DNA of 64,000 bases from Paenibacillus peoriae (GTDB lineage: Bacteria > Bacillota > Bacilli > Paenibacillales > Paenibacillaceae). Of the stretch, positions 52,293 through 61,228 are shown piece after piece. The stretch covers positions 2,737,001-2,801,000 of the forward strand of contig NZ_CP092831.1 of the NCBI RefSeq assembly GCF_022531965.1. Reading direction: 5' to 3'. A program made the position numbers and the translations under genes. Position 1 is the first letter of the stretch; the number at the start of each line of letters is the position of its first letter. The notes beneath the pieces are model-generated. The model did not search any database. It saw only the letters and a list, made by a program, of their open reading frames with translations, and was not told the origin of the DNA.

Positions 52293-52298
52293 CCATTT

Positions 52299-52312
52299 TG
52301 GAAGCGTATACA
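52299..52312. promoter_or_regulatory. cre-like site (CcpA), plus-strand amylase
   Basis: TGGAAGCGTATACA fits the cre consensus with two mismatches. It lies seven bases after the LacI-type operator and about 80 bases before the amylase start. Confidence 0.45.
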
Positions 52313-52393
52313 TGTTGTTTTGCCCTCTTTTATTTACTCCTAATCTCTCAAGAGAGGTTGGTTGTAAAATAAAATTTAAAAGGAGAGTTTAGT

Positions 52394-54490
52394 ATGAGGA
52401 GGAAGACAAGCCCCATCTTGAGGCGTACCTGGAGTATCGTTCTTTTTGTCGTATTGTTGTTGCAAACGATTGGCTTTACTCCCGAAGCACAGGCGAATGC
52501 CGATGTTCGGCAGTTAGGAGGTTCGGATGCGAAGCTATCGGCTGTCGCAAACTACGAACTCCCGGAAAGAACGAAGGATGGTCTTATTTTTCATGCGTGG
52601 AACTGGTCTTTTGACAACATCACCAGGAACCTTCCGGAACTGGCTCAGGCGGGATTTAAAGCGGTGCAAACTTCGCCAATCCAAGCCAGCAAGGAAGGGT
52701 TGACAGAAGGCAGCAAGTGGTGGATTTTGTACCAGCCCATCAACTTTAAAATCGGCAACTCTCAATTGGGAAGCAGGGATGATTTCAGACAGCTTTGCCA
52801 GGAAGCGGATAAATACGGCATAAGTATCATTGTTGATGTTGTCGCCAATCATACGGGGAATGCGGGCGGTGGAAATCAGCAGTATCAGCCGGCGCATAAT
52901 GTTGATTCGGCAATCAAGAATAACAGCTATTTCTGGCATGAGGCCAGAGGTGTGGAAAACTGGAATGACCGTTGGCAAGTCACACAGTGGGGAATTGGTC
53001 TGCCCGACCTCAACACGTCTAATCAGGAATTGCAAGATATCATTATCGGCTTCCTGAATGACGCCATTTCCTTGGGCGCCGACGGCTTCAGATTCGACGC
53101 CGCCAAGCATATTGAGTTACCCAACGATCCGGGGGGCTCCAACTTCTGGCCCCGGGTACTGGGTTCGTTAAACAATAAAGATAGACTGTTTAATTACGGA
53201 GAAGTGCTTCAAGGTGGAGCTGACAACTTTGCCGGCTATGCCAATTACCTCAGCTTGGCCGCCTCCAGCTATGGGGACAGTGTCAGAAGCGCCGTTGGTT
53301 ATCACGGTGGCATCAATGTTGATGCGGCCAAATCTTTTAACGCTAATAATGTAAGCCCCTCCAAATTAGTTACCTGGGTCGAATCGCATGACACTTATGC
53401 CAACGACAACAGCGAATCGACGGGGTTGAACGATTGGCAAATCAAAATGGGATGGGCAATCATCGCCTCCCGGGCGGAGACGACCTCTCTGTTCTTCAAC
53501 AGACCGACAGGAGGTGGGAAATTTGCGAATCGGCTCGGCGATGCGGGGAATACGCTCTGGAAGGACCCGGACGTCGTTGCCATTAACAAGTTCCACAATG
53601 CTATGGTAGGTCAAGACGAATACATTAGGACGCAAGGGAATCAAATTATGCAGGTTGAACGCGGAACCAAAGGCATGACGATTGTGAATCTTGGAGGCAA
53701 TGCTCAAATCAACTCCCCTACCAGACTGGAGGACGGCGTTTACCAGAACAAGGCCAATGGCGGTGGATCGTTTACGGTGTCGAACGGCAGAATTACCGGC
53801 CATCTGGACGGAGGCAGGATCGCCGTACTGTATAGCGCAGCGCAACAAACTCCGTCAGTATCCGTCGATCCTGGGGAAGGAGCCTTTTTCACAGATTCTG
53901 TTAACGTGAGAATGAACTATTCCAATGCAGACTCGGCAACGTACACTTTGAACGGGGGGCCGGTGACTCCGTTCAGTTCGGGAGATATGGTCAGCATTGG
54001 CGCTGGAACTCCAATCGGATCGACGTTTGTTCTGAAAATAGTCGCCGCGAATTTGTCTGGTCAAACAGAGAAGATGTTCAGGTATACGAAGGAGGAACCG
54101 AGCTCGGGCATGACCGTTCATTTCTACAAGCCTTCCGGCTGGGGAGTACCGAACATCTACTACTACGATGATTCCGTGACTCCGCTCAGGGAAGGCTCAG
54201 CTTGGCCGGGCGTGGCCATGCAGAATGAAGGCAACGGCTGGTATGTGTATAGAGCCCCGGACTGGACGCAGGCGAAGGTCATATTCAACTCAAGTGGAAA
54301 TCAGATACCCGGATCGCAAATGCCTGGATATGCCGTAAGTGGCGAGAGATGGATCAAGGAAGGACGGATTACTCCGCAAAATCCCAATGGGACAAAACCG
54401 ACGGTTACGATCGATAAACCGGAAGGAACGCTCCAAGGGGATAGTCAGGAGATCACGCTCAATTATACCGATGTCGACAGTGGTACTTAG
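52394..54490 (+). CDS. Secreted AmyE-type GH13 alpha-amylase with CBM26, C-terminally shortened
   Basis: The 698-residue precursor starts after AAAAGGAGAG. Residues 1-35 form a signal peptide ending AQANA. The catalytic domain (about 53-480) is of the AmyE type (GH13_28): GLIFHAWNWSFDNI, VDVVANHTG, GFRFDAAKH with nucleophile Asp235, acid/base Glu270 (NYGE) and Asp333 (VESHD). A chitobiase-like repeat and a CBM26-like module (MTVHFYKPSGW, about 573-655) follow. It degrades extracellular starch together with the divergent amylase. The protein ends in DVDSGT at a TAG, directly where another chitobiase-like repeat begins in the DNA beyond, so the natural protein was probably longer. The enzyme core is intact. 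Confidence 0.92.
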   Translation: MRRKTSPILRRTWSIVLFVVLLLQTIGFTPEAQANADVRQLGGSDAKLSAVANYELPERTKDGLIFHAWNWSFDNITRNLPELAQAGFKAVQTSPIQASKEGLTEGSKWWILYQPINFKIGNSQLGSRDDFRQLCQEADKYGISIIVDVVANHTGNAGGGNQQYQPAHNVDSAIKNNSYFWHEARGVENWNDRWQVTQWGIGLPDLNTSNQELQDIIIGFLNDAISLGADGFRFDAAKHIELPNDPGGSNFWPRVLGSLNNKDRLFNYGEVLQGGADNFAGYANYLSLAASSYGDSVRSAVGYHGGINVDAAKSFNANNVSPSKLVTWVESHDTYANDNSESTGLNDWQIKMGWAIIASRAETTSLFFNRPTGGGKFANRLGDAGNTLWKDPDVVAINKFHNAMVGQDEYIRTQGNQIMQVERGTKGMTIVNLGGNAQINSPTRLEDGVYQNKANGGGSFTVSNGRITGHLDGGRIAVLYSAAQQTPSVSVDPGEGAFFTDSVNVRMNYSNADSATYTLNGGPVTPFSSGDMVSIGAGTPIGSTFVLKIVAANLSGQTEKMFRYTKEEPSSGMTVHFYKPSGWGVPNIYYYDDSVTPLREGSAWPGVAMQNEGNGWYVYRAPDWTQAKVIFNSSGNQIPGSQMPGYAVSGERWIKEGRITPQNPNGTKPTVTIDKPEGTLQGDSQEITLNYTDVDSGT

Positions 54491-54711
54491 AGACTGAACG
54501 GCGGTTTTTTACTACCGACCACAAACTAACGATAGGCACGGGCGATCTGCCCGGTGCCCGCTATACGCTGAAAGTGACAGCAAGCAACGCTATAGGGAAA
54601 ACGAACAATAGCTATACTTTCCCCAAAGCACAAAGCCCAAGCGAAGAGATGTTGACTTCCAAGAAAGAAAATACAGCTTGGTCGGGAGATCCAGGGGAGC
54701 GGCTTGTATGA
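54491..54711 (+). pseudogene. Lost C-terminal repeat of the AmyE-type amylase
   Basis: After the TAG at 54488-54490 the frame continues RLNGG, matching YTLNGG in the repeat inside the protein, with the stop at the position of the Tyr codon. A frameshift in the T run at 54506-54511 then moves the reading to TTDHKLTIGTGDLPGARY, TLKVTASNAIGKTNNSYTF and PKAQSPSEE, ending at TGA 54709-54711. The piece therefore carries both a nonsense change and an indel. The missing domain would be a sugar-binding or spacer repeat, not catalytic. Confidence 0.75.
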
Positions 54712-54717
54712 ATTGCT

Positions 54718-54822
54718 TTTGGGAAACCTATCTCATTGCATGAATTCTTTTACCCGCTAATGCAAGGTTACGGCTCGGTCGTTTTGCAATGCAATATTGA
54801 GCTTGGCGGTTCAGATCAGCAT
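54718..54822 (+). pseudogene. Short fragment of a tyrosyl-tRNA synthetase gene
   Basis: The 35 codons read [18 protein letters not shown], then a segment ending in IELGGSDQH. This corresponds to the conserved class I TyrRS segment [14 protein letters not shown]...ELGGTDQ of the active site. The neighbouring codons do not continue the protein on either side, and it lacks the HIGH and KMSKS regions. It is a stray internal fragment, probably left by recombination. Confidence 0.65.
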
Positions 54823-54852
54823 TTGTCGAGGGACAAGAACATAGTCCTATTG

Positions 54853-54880
54853 AAAGTCGCTATTTTGGCGGCTTTTTTTG
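54853..54880 (+). terminator. Terminator after the amylase remnant
   Basis: AAAGTCGC (54853-54860) pairs with GCGGCTTT (54868-54875, one G-U pair) around a seven-base loop and runs into seven T residues. It probably ends the amylase transcript. Confidence 0.8.
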
Positions 54881-55143
54881 TTGTATAGGCTTTTCAAAAA
54901 AACTGAAACTTATTTAAGTTCGCACTTAGCCAGCTTGAGAAAGTTTTTTATATTATTTTGCTGCTATCCTTCCACTGAGAAAGCTAGTATAGAATCAGGA
55001 TTTTGAGGCTTCTTTAAGGATGTTATTACATAAGAACGGATCTTAATACAATCTTAATGCTGTAGGCAAATTCGTAATACGGTACTGATTTTGCTCATGA
55101 TATACTAAAGATTGAGAGATATATAATAGAGGGTGGGCACAGG
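54881..55143. other. Upstream region of kdpD
   Basis: No gene is visible. The last 100 bases before kdpD are A+T rich with several TATA-like hexamers (for example TATACT near 55101 and TATAAT near 55123), so a promoter is likely, but I cannot choose one. GAGGGTGGG precedes the ATG. I see no riboswitch motif. Confidence 0.4.
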
Positions 55144-57840
55144 ATGGCAGCAAAACAGAACGATGCCGGGTCCATATTTGACCAAATTACTGACTTGCCG
55201 GTAAAGCAAAGAAGAGGAAGGCTGAAGGTTTTTGTTGGATATGCACCAGGTGTTGGGAAGACCTGTGCGATGCTTAGCGACGCCCACGAAGAGCAAAAAG
55301 AGGGTATAGATATCGTAGTTGGATATATTGAACATTATGCCCGGCCATACACTGCGGCGCTGTTGGAAGGACTTGAACTTCTTCCTTACATCAAAATTTC
55401 AAATAAAGAATCCTCAACTAAGGAATTTGATCTGGACCAAGCGCTCCAGAGAAGCCCTGACCTTATATTATTGGACGATTTGGCCCATACCAACGCGGCA
55501 GGATGCCGACATAAAAAAAGATATCAAGATGTGGAGGAGCTTCTTCGCGAAGGAATTCATGTATATACGACGATGAATGTTCAACAGCTCGAAAGCCTAA
55601 CGGATATTGTTTACTCCATTACTGGCATTTCCGTTGACGAACGCATACCGGACAGTGTATTTGACAGTGCTGATCAGGTGGAATTAGTCGATATTGAACC
55701 GGATGATTTAATAGGACGTTTGAATAGGGGAAAGATTTATCCTGAGGAGGAGAATACACAGGCTCATTTATTTACCAAGGAGAAGCTGACGGCTCTACGT
55801 GAAATTGCTTTGCGTAATACAGCAAGTCAGTTAAACCGAATTGCGGAGCAAATCAGTGAGCAGGCGATAACAAATGAATCTGATACGAAAGAACATATTC
55901 TGGTCTGCCTGTCTTCGGCTGCTTCCAATAAGAAAGTGATCCGAACAGCAGCAAGAATGGCGGCAGCTTTTCATGGTCATTTCACCGCGTTGTTTGTGGA
56001 AACACCAGAAGCGAGAGAATTGACATCAAAAAATAAAGCGGAGTTAAGGGAAAACCTTAGGCTGGCTGAGCAAATGGGTGCACAAATCGCAACGATGTAT
56101 GGAGACGATATTCCAGGACAGATTTCCGAATATGTCAAAACAAGCCATGTATCGAAAATTGTCCTAGGACGCTCCCCTTACAAGAGGAGAGGGCTTGCAA
56201 AATCCAATGTAATGGATAAACTAACGGCCTTGCTTCCTAATATTGAAATCTATATTATCCCCTATACTCAGTCCTCCTTATATAAAAGATTGCCTTTTTA
56301 CGAAAAATACCCAATGCTGTCGTTGGCAGATACTATCAAGACCATTGTTATCTTGGCTGTGTGCACAATTATTGGCTTGTGGTTTAAGTATTTGGAATTC
56401 CGAGAAGCTAACATTATCACCGTGTACATTCTAGGGGTTTTGTTAAATGCAATTGTGACCAAGGGCAGAATGTATAGCGCCATTTCTTCGGTTATGAGTG
56501 TACTTGTGTTTAATTATTTCTTTACCGAGCCTTATTATTCTTTACAGGCTTATGATTCAGGCTATCCGGTCACCTTTCTGGTCATGCTGGCTGCTTCTTT
56601 CATGACGAGTACACTAACTATGCGAGTAAGAAAGCAGGCTCGGCAATCCGCGCAAAAAGCTTACCGTACCGAGGTGCTTCTGGAAACAAGCCGGAAATTG
56701 CAACAGGCCAAAGACTCTCCGGCTATTATTAATGAAATGGCGCATCAAATGGTGAAGTTGTTGGACAGAATGGTCATTTTCTATTCAGTTGACCAAGGGG
56801 TACTGTTGGCGCCGCAGTTTTTTCCAAAGAAAGAATCTGCAGTTGATCCAGGGGTCTACACAGGAGGCTACGAATGTGCAGTTGCAGAGTGGGTATATAA
56901 AAACAACAAGCGTGCAGGAGCTACGACGGATACTTTTTTTGGCGCTAAGTGTCTATATCATGCGGTGCGTGGAGGAGATCAGGTTCTTGCGGTGGCAGCT
57001 ATTGTAATGGATGAGGAAGAACCTTTAGAAGTTTTTGAAAATAGCCTAATGCTTGCCATGCTGGGAGAATGCGCGCTGGCGCTGGAGAAAGAAAAACTGA
57101 ACGAAAGACAACAAGAGATCTCCATGCAAATCCAGCAGGAGCAACTCCGTGCCAGTCTGCTTCGGTCCATTTCTCATGATTTACGCACTCCTCTTACCAG
57201 CATCTCAGGCAATGCGGGGATTCTTCTTGGAAACTCAGAGGTACTAAACGAGGAACAAAAAAAAGGTCTATATACGGATATATATGACGATTCCATGTGG
57301 CTGATCAATTTAGTAGAAAATTTGCTGTCCATTAGTCGAATCGAAGGTGGTACTCTAAATCTTAATTTTCAGGCAGAATTAATGGAGGAAGTCATTTCGG
57401 AGGCTCTGCTTCATGTGAATCGCAACAGTGTGAAGCATGTCATTCAGACGGAATTGGATGATGAATTGATGATGGCTCGAATGGACTCCCGACTTATTGT
57501 TCAGGTATTGATCAATATGATTGATAATGCAATCAAATATACCCAAGATGGCTCTCACATCACGATTTCCGCAAGACACGAAAGACATATAGTCGTTGTA
57601 GAAATCTCAGATGATGGCCCCGGTATTTCTTCAGAAGAAGTCAAGGTCAGACTGTTTGAGATGTTTTATACGGCAGACAACATTCATGGGGACGGACGCC
57701 GTGGATTAGGGCTGGGGCTTTCTCTGTGCAAATCAATTGTGAATGCTCATGGAGGTACTATTGGTGTTAAGGACAATGTCCCTAAAGGGACGGTTTTTTA
57801 TTTTACCCTGCAAGCTGAGGAAGTGAATGTTCATGAATAA
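55144..57840 (+). CDS. kdpD: KdpD, potassium/osmotic stress sensor histidine kinase
   Basis: The full-length 898-residue protein has the KdpD N-terminal domain with Walker A GYAPGVGKT (32-40) and Walker B-like LILLDDLAHTN. A universal-stress-type domain follows (about 248-370), with FHGHFTALFVE recalling the c-di-AMP site of S. aureus KdpD. Four transmembrane helices (about 393-497), a GAF-like region, the HisKA site at His678 (SISHDLRTPLTS) and the ATPase motifs DNAIKYT and GLGLGLSLCK complete it. It senses potassium limitation and phosphorylates KdpE, encoded immediately downstream with overlap. No kdpFABC pump genes are present in the window. Confidence 0.96.
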   Translation: MAAKQNDAGSIFDQITDLPVKQRRGRLKVFVGYAPGVGKTCAMLSDAHEEQKEGIDIVVGYIEHYARPYTAALLEGLELLPYIKISNKESSTKEFDLDQALQRSPDLILLDDLAHTNAAGCRHKKRYQDVEELLREGIHVYTTMNVQQLESLTDIVYSITGISVDERIPDSVFDSADQVELVDIEPDDLIGRLNRGKIYPEEENTQAHLFTKEKLTALREIALRNTASQLNRIAEQISEQAITNESDTKEHILVCLSSAASNKKVIRTAARMAAAFHGHFTALFVETPEARELTSKNKAELRENLRLAEQMGAQIATMYGDDIPGQISEYVKTSHVSKIVLGRSPYKRRGLAKSNVMDKLTALLPNIEIYIIPYTQSSLYKRLPFYEKYPMLSLADTIKTIVILAVCTIIGLWFKYLEFREANIITVYILGVLLNAIVTKGRMYSAISSVMSVLVFNYFFTEPYYSLQAYDSGYPVTFLVMLAASFMTSTLTMRVRKQARQSAQKAYRTEVLLETSRKLQQAKDSPAIINEMAHQMVKLLDRMVIFYSVDQGVLLAPQFFPKKESAVDPGVYTGGYECAVAEWVYKNNKRAGATTDTFFGAKCLYHAVRGGDQVLAVAAIVMDEEEPLEVFENSLMLAMLGECALALEKEKLNERQQEISMQIQQEQLRASLLRSISHDLRTPLTSISGNAGILLGNSEVLNEEQKKGLYTDIYDDSMWLINLVENLLSISRIEGGTLNLNFQAELMEEVISEALLHVNRNSVKHVIQTELDDELMMARMDSRLIVQVLINMIDNAIKYTQDGSHITISARHERHIVVVEISDDGPGISSEEVKVRLFEMFYTADNIHGDGRRGLGLGLSLCKSIVNAHGGTIGVKDNVPKGTVFYFTLQAEEVNVHE

Positions 57841-58540
57841 ACCTTTTATCCTTGTTGTGGAGGACGATAAACCCATCCGCAAGCTGATTACGACAACCCT
57901 GGAGACACAGGGTTATAAATATCATACGGCTGAAACAGGGGAAGCATCGATTTTAGAAGCAGTATCCAAGCAGCCGGACCTAATGATTCTGGATTTGGGG
58001 CTGCCGGATATGGACGGTGTAGATATCATAAAAAAGCTTCGTGCATGGTCGAATATGCCTATTATCGTGGTCAGCGCACGCAGCGAAGATCGGGATAAAA
58101 TAGATGCGCTGGATGCTGGAGCGGACGATTATCTAACAAAGCCCTTCAGTGTAGAAGAACTGCTGGCCAGACTTCGAGTCAGTTTACGAAGAATTCGAAA
58201 TGACAGTGATAAGCTCCTGAAGGATGCTTCCAGCTTTATTAATGGAAATTTGAGAATTGATTATGCAGCAGGATGCGTATGGATTGGTGAAGAAGAAATT
58301 CATCTGACCCCAAGCGAATATAAACTGCTTTGCCTGCTGGCAAAACATGTAGGCAAAGTACTGACCCATAATTTTATTCTGCATGAAATCTGGGGCAGCC
58401 ACAGCTATGACATTCCTGCCCTGCGTGTGTTTATGGCAACGCTGAGAAAAAAAATAGAAAAAACATCATCACAAACTAAGTTTATTCAAACACATATCGG
58501 AGTTGGTTATCGTATGCTTCAGGTTGGAGATGATGGCTAG
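57833..58540 (+). CDS. kdpE: KdpE, OmpR-type response regulator
   Basis: The 235-residue protein has a receiver domain with phospho-acceptor Asp54 (MILDLGLPDMDG), the acidic pair EDD at 10-12, a conserved Lys in YLTKPF and a C-terminal winged helix (LTPSEYKLLCLLAKHVGKVL, GVGYRM). The ATG at 57833 overlaps the kdpD stop and gives the usual start MNKPFILVVEDD. An ATG six bases earlier is only four bases from the GAGGAAG ribosome site and is less likely. It would activate a kdp pump operon located elsewhere. Confidence 0.95.
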   Translation: MNKPFILVVEDDKPIRKLITTTLETQGYKYHTAETGEASILEAVSKQPDLMILDLGLPDMDGVDIIKKLRAWSNMPIIVVSARSEDRDKIDALDAGADDYLTKPFSVEELLARLRVSLRRIRNDSDKLLKDASSFINGNLRIDYAAGCVWIGEEEIHLTPSEYKLLCLLAKHVGKVLTHNFILHEIWGSHSYDIPALRVFMATLRKKIEKTSSQTKFIQTHIGVGYRMLQVGDDG

Positions 58541-58565
58541 GTAATCATATTATAATGATGTAATT

Positions 58566-58604
58566 AGAGATCATGCTCTTTTGGAGCATGGTCTCTTTAT
58601 TTTT
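58566..58604 (+). terminator. Terminator of kdpDE
   Basis: GAGATCATGCTC pairs with GAGCATGGTCTC (one wobble) around a TTTTG loop and is followed by TTTATTTTT. It lies about 25 bases after kdpE. Confidence 0.85.
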
Positions 58605-58799
58605 CATCTGTCATCTAAATCTTAAGGTGATCTTTATACCTATATGAAAACCCTAATCCTAAACTAATGGTGAAAATGTTACGCTGAATTCGGAAGTAGA
58701 GAGGATAAAGAGGTTTGGCATGTGAGATGGGCACTCCCATGTTCGTCTGTTTCATCGGCTAAGCTGTCAACTGAGTGGAAAGGGAAAGAGGTATGGGGA

Positions 58800-59132
58800 A
58801 TGAATGAAATTTTAACAATTGCGGGTCTGATCTCAATTGTGCTGGCGGTGCTGTATTTCGTTAAAAAAATATATGATTTTATCGATTTGCAGAAGGTGAC
58901 ACGGAAGGATATCTATGAGAACTATGATATCTATAAAGCAGCTCAGAAGTTTGCTCTCGGTACACCCGTCGATGAGATCAGAGAAATCCTGACAAACAGC
59001 TATGAGTTAGACGATAACCAGGTTGAAGAGACAATGCTTTTGGCTCTTCCTCATCGGCACGATACCGATGGTGGTTATCTTGCCTTTATCAAGGCTGTAA
59101 ATCGGGTGCTGGAACAAGAGGTTTACAGCTAA
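58800..59132 (+). CDS. Small predicted membrane-anchored protein of unknown function
   Basis: The frame is open from 58722, but the ATG at 58800 follows AAAGAGGTATGGGGA and starts directly with a hydrophobic helix (ILTIAGLISIVLAVLYFVKK), so I chose it. The product has 110 residues: one N-terminal transmembrane segment and a charged cytosolic part with YENYDIYKAAQKFALGTPVD and EIREILTNSYELDD. Composition and codon use look real. I do not recognise the family. It stands alone between the kdpDE terminator and the next two-component pair. Confidence 0.6.
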   Translation: MNEILTIAGLISIVLAVLYFVKKIYDFIDLQKVTRKDIYENYDIYKAAQKFALGTPVDEIREILTNSYELDDNQVEETMLLALPHRHDTDGGYLAFIKAVNRVLEQEVYS

Positions 59133-59519
59133 ACGTTAGTAAGAAGGAAAAATATGAATCGTTAGGCCGCGTTACTGGTGTTTGCTCCCAATTTGGCCAG
59201 AGAACAATTTCTACAAGTGCTGAGTGAAGGAGAGAAATTATTTGTTGCTGTATGCAAAGAGGAAGAGAGAATAAGTTCTATGAATTCCATGAAAGCGTTT
59301 GACATATTTGAATATCAATCTATAATTATGAACAGAATTGGACCTCACCGAGATGGAGGTATCCTGATTTTTTCAATCTGAATCGGATTAAGATGTCGCC
59401 AATTTTCAAATAGGTCGCTGCCTATGAGGAAGACGATAATTGATAGAGCTGTTATTCATAAACAGCAAGCTCATAACCTGGGGCTTGCTCTTTCATTTAC
59501 CTAAGGAGAATGGGTCGGA
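59133..59519. other. Intergenic region upstream of the YesM-like kinase gene
   Basis: No convincing gene is seen; a 67-codon open frame at 59178-59381 has neither a good ribosome site nor family features. AGCAAGC (59464-59470) pairs with GCTTGCT (59483-59489) before a T-rich stretch and may be a weak terminator of upstream transcription. The ribosome site AAGGAGA follows at about 59503. Confidence 0.45.
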
Positions 59520-61226
59520 ATGACACTTAAAAAAAGAATCTTTTTATTGTTTTTTCTCAGCGCATTTATTCCCTTTATCAGTATATTTGCAATTTCTTAC
59601 TATACCATTGATTCCATTTTTGCGAATAAAATCAATGATGGAATTAGGAGCAATCTACAGCAGGTAACTTCATCACTGGAAAATTCAATTACCAACCTGA
59701 ATCATGTTACTCAGCAATTATCCTATAGTGGTACATTAGGCAAAAAACTGGATGAAGTCTTGAAGCCTTCCTCCAATATATTTGAATTGATTGAGGCTAG
59801 AGATGAATTAAAGAATGAGTTAAATGTCGTAACGTTTACTAATCCGAATATAGGTCTGACCTTATACTATTTCCAGAAAGAAGGCACTACACAGTTCGCT
59901 AACTTTCCCATCAAAGATCGTTTTTCTCCCGAGTCTTTGCCTGTGCTTTCCAAATCATATGGCATTGCGTACTATGGTCCCCATATGAGTATGAACCGAT
60001 TTGATGATCAGCTTGTTTTATCTGCTATGCGAAAGGTACAGCTGCCTCAAAGGGACGATGTATATATTTACATCGAATCCGGCTTTCGTCTTACACAGGA
60101 TATACTGGGTTACAATCAATACAAAGGAGCTTTATCGCATTTAATCCTGAATGGTGAGGGCAACATTGTTTACAGTGAAATTCCAGAAGCGATGAAGGTC
60201 GGAGAGAATTTTTCCAGCATATCGAAAGGTACTGCAAAAGATGGAATATCCCGTGATTACCATTGGTTTAAGGAGGACTCCAGTCAGAACTGGAGCGTCA
60301 TATCGGTAATTTCGCAGGCTAAGTATCAACAGGAGAAAAACCAGTGGTTGCTTCAAATATTACTGGTCGCTTTATTTTTTCTCGGCTTTACCGTATTTCT
60401 GGCTTGGCTTCTGTGGAAGATGGTTTACAAACCATTAGGTCTGTTCCATTCGGAAATTAACGGAATGTCTCAGAATCCACAAAAGGCAGGCAGCCAGACC
60501 CGCACTCAAATTCCCGAGTTTGATTTTCTGTTGGGGGAATTCTCAAATATGCAGCATCAAATCGGCGACCTGTTCAAGGAAGTGCAGCAGAAAGAGAAGA
60601 TTCGTGCAGATTTGGAAGTGGAAAAATTGTTATATCAGATCAATCCTCACTTTCTGATGAATACGCTGGATACTGTGCACTGGCTGGCCGTCATGAACGG
60701 ACAAGGGGAGATTGACAAGTTGGTGCAATCCTTAAACAAGCTGTTGTATTACAATTTGGGTAAATTAGGGCAAGTATCCACGATGGAAGAGGAAATTGAT
60801 GCGCTAAGACAGTACCTAATCTTGCAGCAAATTCGATATGACTTTGAATTTGACGTACGTATTTCAGCGGATGATCAAGTGCTTCAAATACCTGTGCCTC
60901 GTTTTATTTTGCAACCGTTGGTTGAAAATTCACTTTATCATGGACTGAGTGACGAAGGTTTTATTCAAATTGAAGTTACACTTGCCAAAACGCTGAATAT
61001 TTTAATACAGGATAATGGAGCAGGCATGACCGAGGAAGCGATTCAAAGACTTCTGAATAATCGTATAACTGAACATAAAAAAGTAGGGATGGGCATTGGA
61101 CTCAATTATGTCCACCGCATGTTGAGGGCACAGTACGGAGATCAAGCACAACTGGTGATCGAAAGTGAATTGGGTACAGGGACAAGTATACTGCTCATAC
61201 TTCCTATCAAAGGAGAAGATGTTTGA
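59520..61226 (+). CDS. YesM-like sensor histidine kinase
   Basis: The 568-residue membrane protein has an N-terminal helix (about 7-29), an extracytoplasmic dCache-like sensor (about 30-275), a second helix (about 277-303), and a kinase domain of the LytS/YesM type. The phosphorylated His377 is in YQINPHFLMNTLD; RFILQPLVENSLYHG is the N box and DNGAGM with GMGIGLNYV completes the ATP site. The gene overlaps the response regulator gene by a few bases. Such pairs in Paenibacillus usually sense extracellular sugars or oligosaccharides and control a neighbouring ABC transporter, which fits the solute-binding protein downstream. Confidence 0.93.
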   Translation: MTLKKRIFLLFFLSAFIPFISIFAISYYTIDSIFANKINDGIRSNLQQVTSSLENSITNLNHVTQQLSYSGTLGKKLDEVLKPSSNIFELIEARDELKNELNVVTFTNPNIGLTLYYFQKEGTTQFANFPIKDRFSPESLPVLSKSYGIAYYGPHMSMNRFDDQLVLSAMRKVQLPQRDDVYIYIESGFRLTQDILGYNQYKGALSHLILNGEGNIVYSEIPEAMKVGENFSSISKGTAKDGISRDYHWFKEDSSQNWSVISVISQAKYQQEKNQWLLQILLVALFFLGFTVFLAWLLWKMVYKPLGLFHSEINGMSQNPQKAGSQTRTQIPEFDFLLGEFSNMQHQIGDLFKEVQQKEKIRADLEVEKLLYQINPHFLMNTLDTVHWLAVMNGQGEIDKLVQSLNKLLYYNLGKLGQVSTMEEEIDALRQYLILQQIRYDFEFDVRISADDQVLQIPVPRFILQPLVENSLYHGLSDEGFIQIEVTLAKTLNILIQDNGAGMTEEAIQRLLNNRITEHKKVGMGIGLNYVHRMLRAQYGDQAQLVIESELGTGTSILLILPIKGEDV

Positions 61227-61228
61227 GG

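Larger units (their letters stand above)
51856..52393. other. Divergent promoter region between the two amylase genes
   Basis: This 538-base interval separates two divergent starch-degrading genes. It holds two GCAANCGNTTGC operators and two cre-like sites, listed separately. A 97-codon minus-strand open frame (52003-52296) lacks a recognisable family and overlaps both control sites, so I do not call it a gene. Confidence 0.65.

Noticed and set aside
52003..52296. A 97-codon minus-strand open frame between the amylase genes
   Set aside because: It overlaps the operator and cre-like sites and has no recognisable family; the interval is better explained as a divergent promoter.
59178..59381. 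A 67-codon plus-strand open frame
   Set aside because: Weak start, no ribosome site and no domain features.
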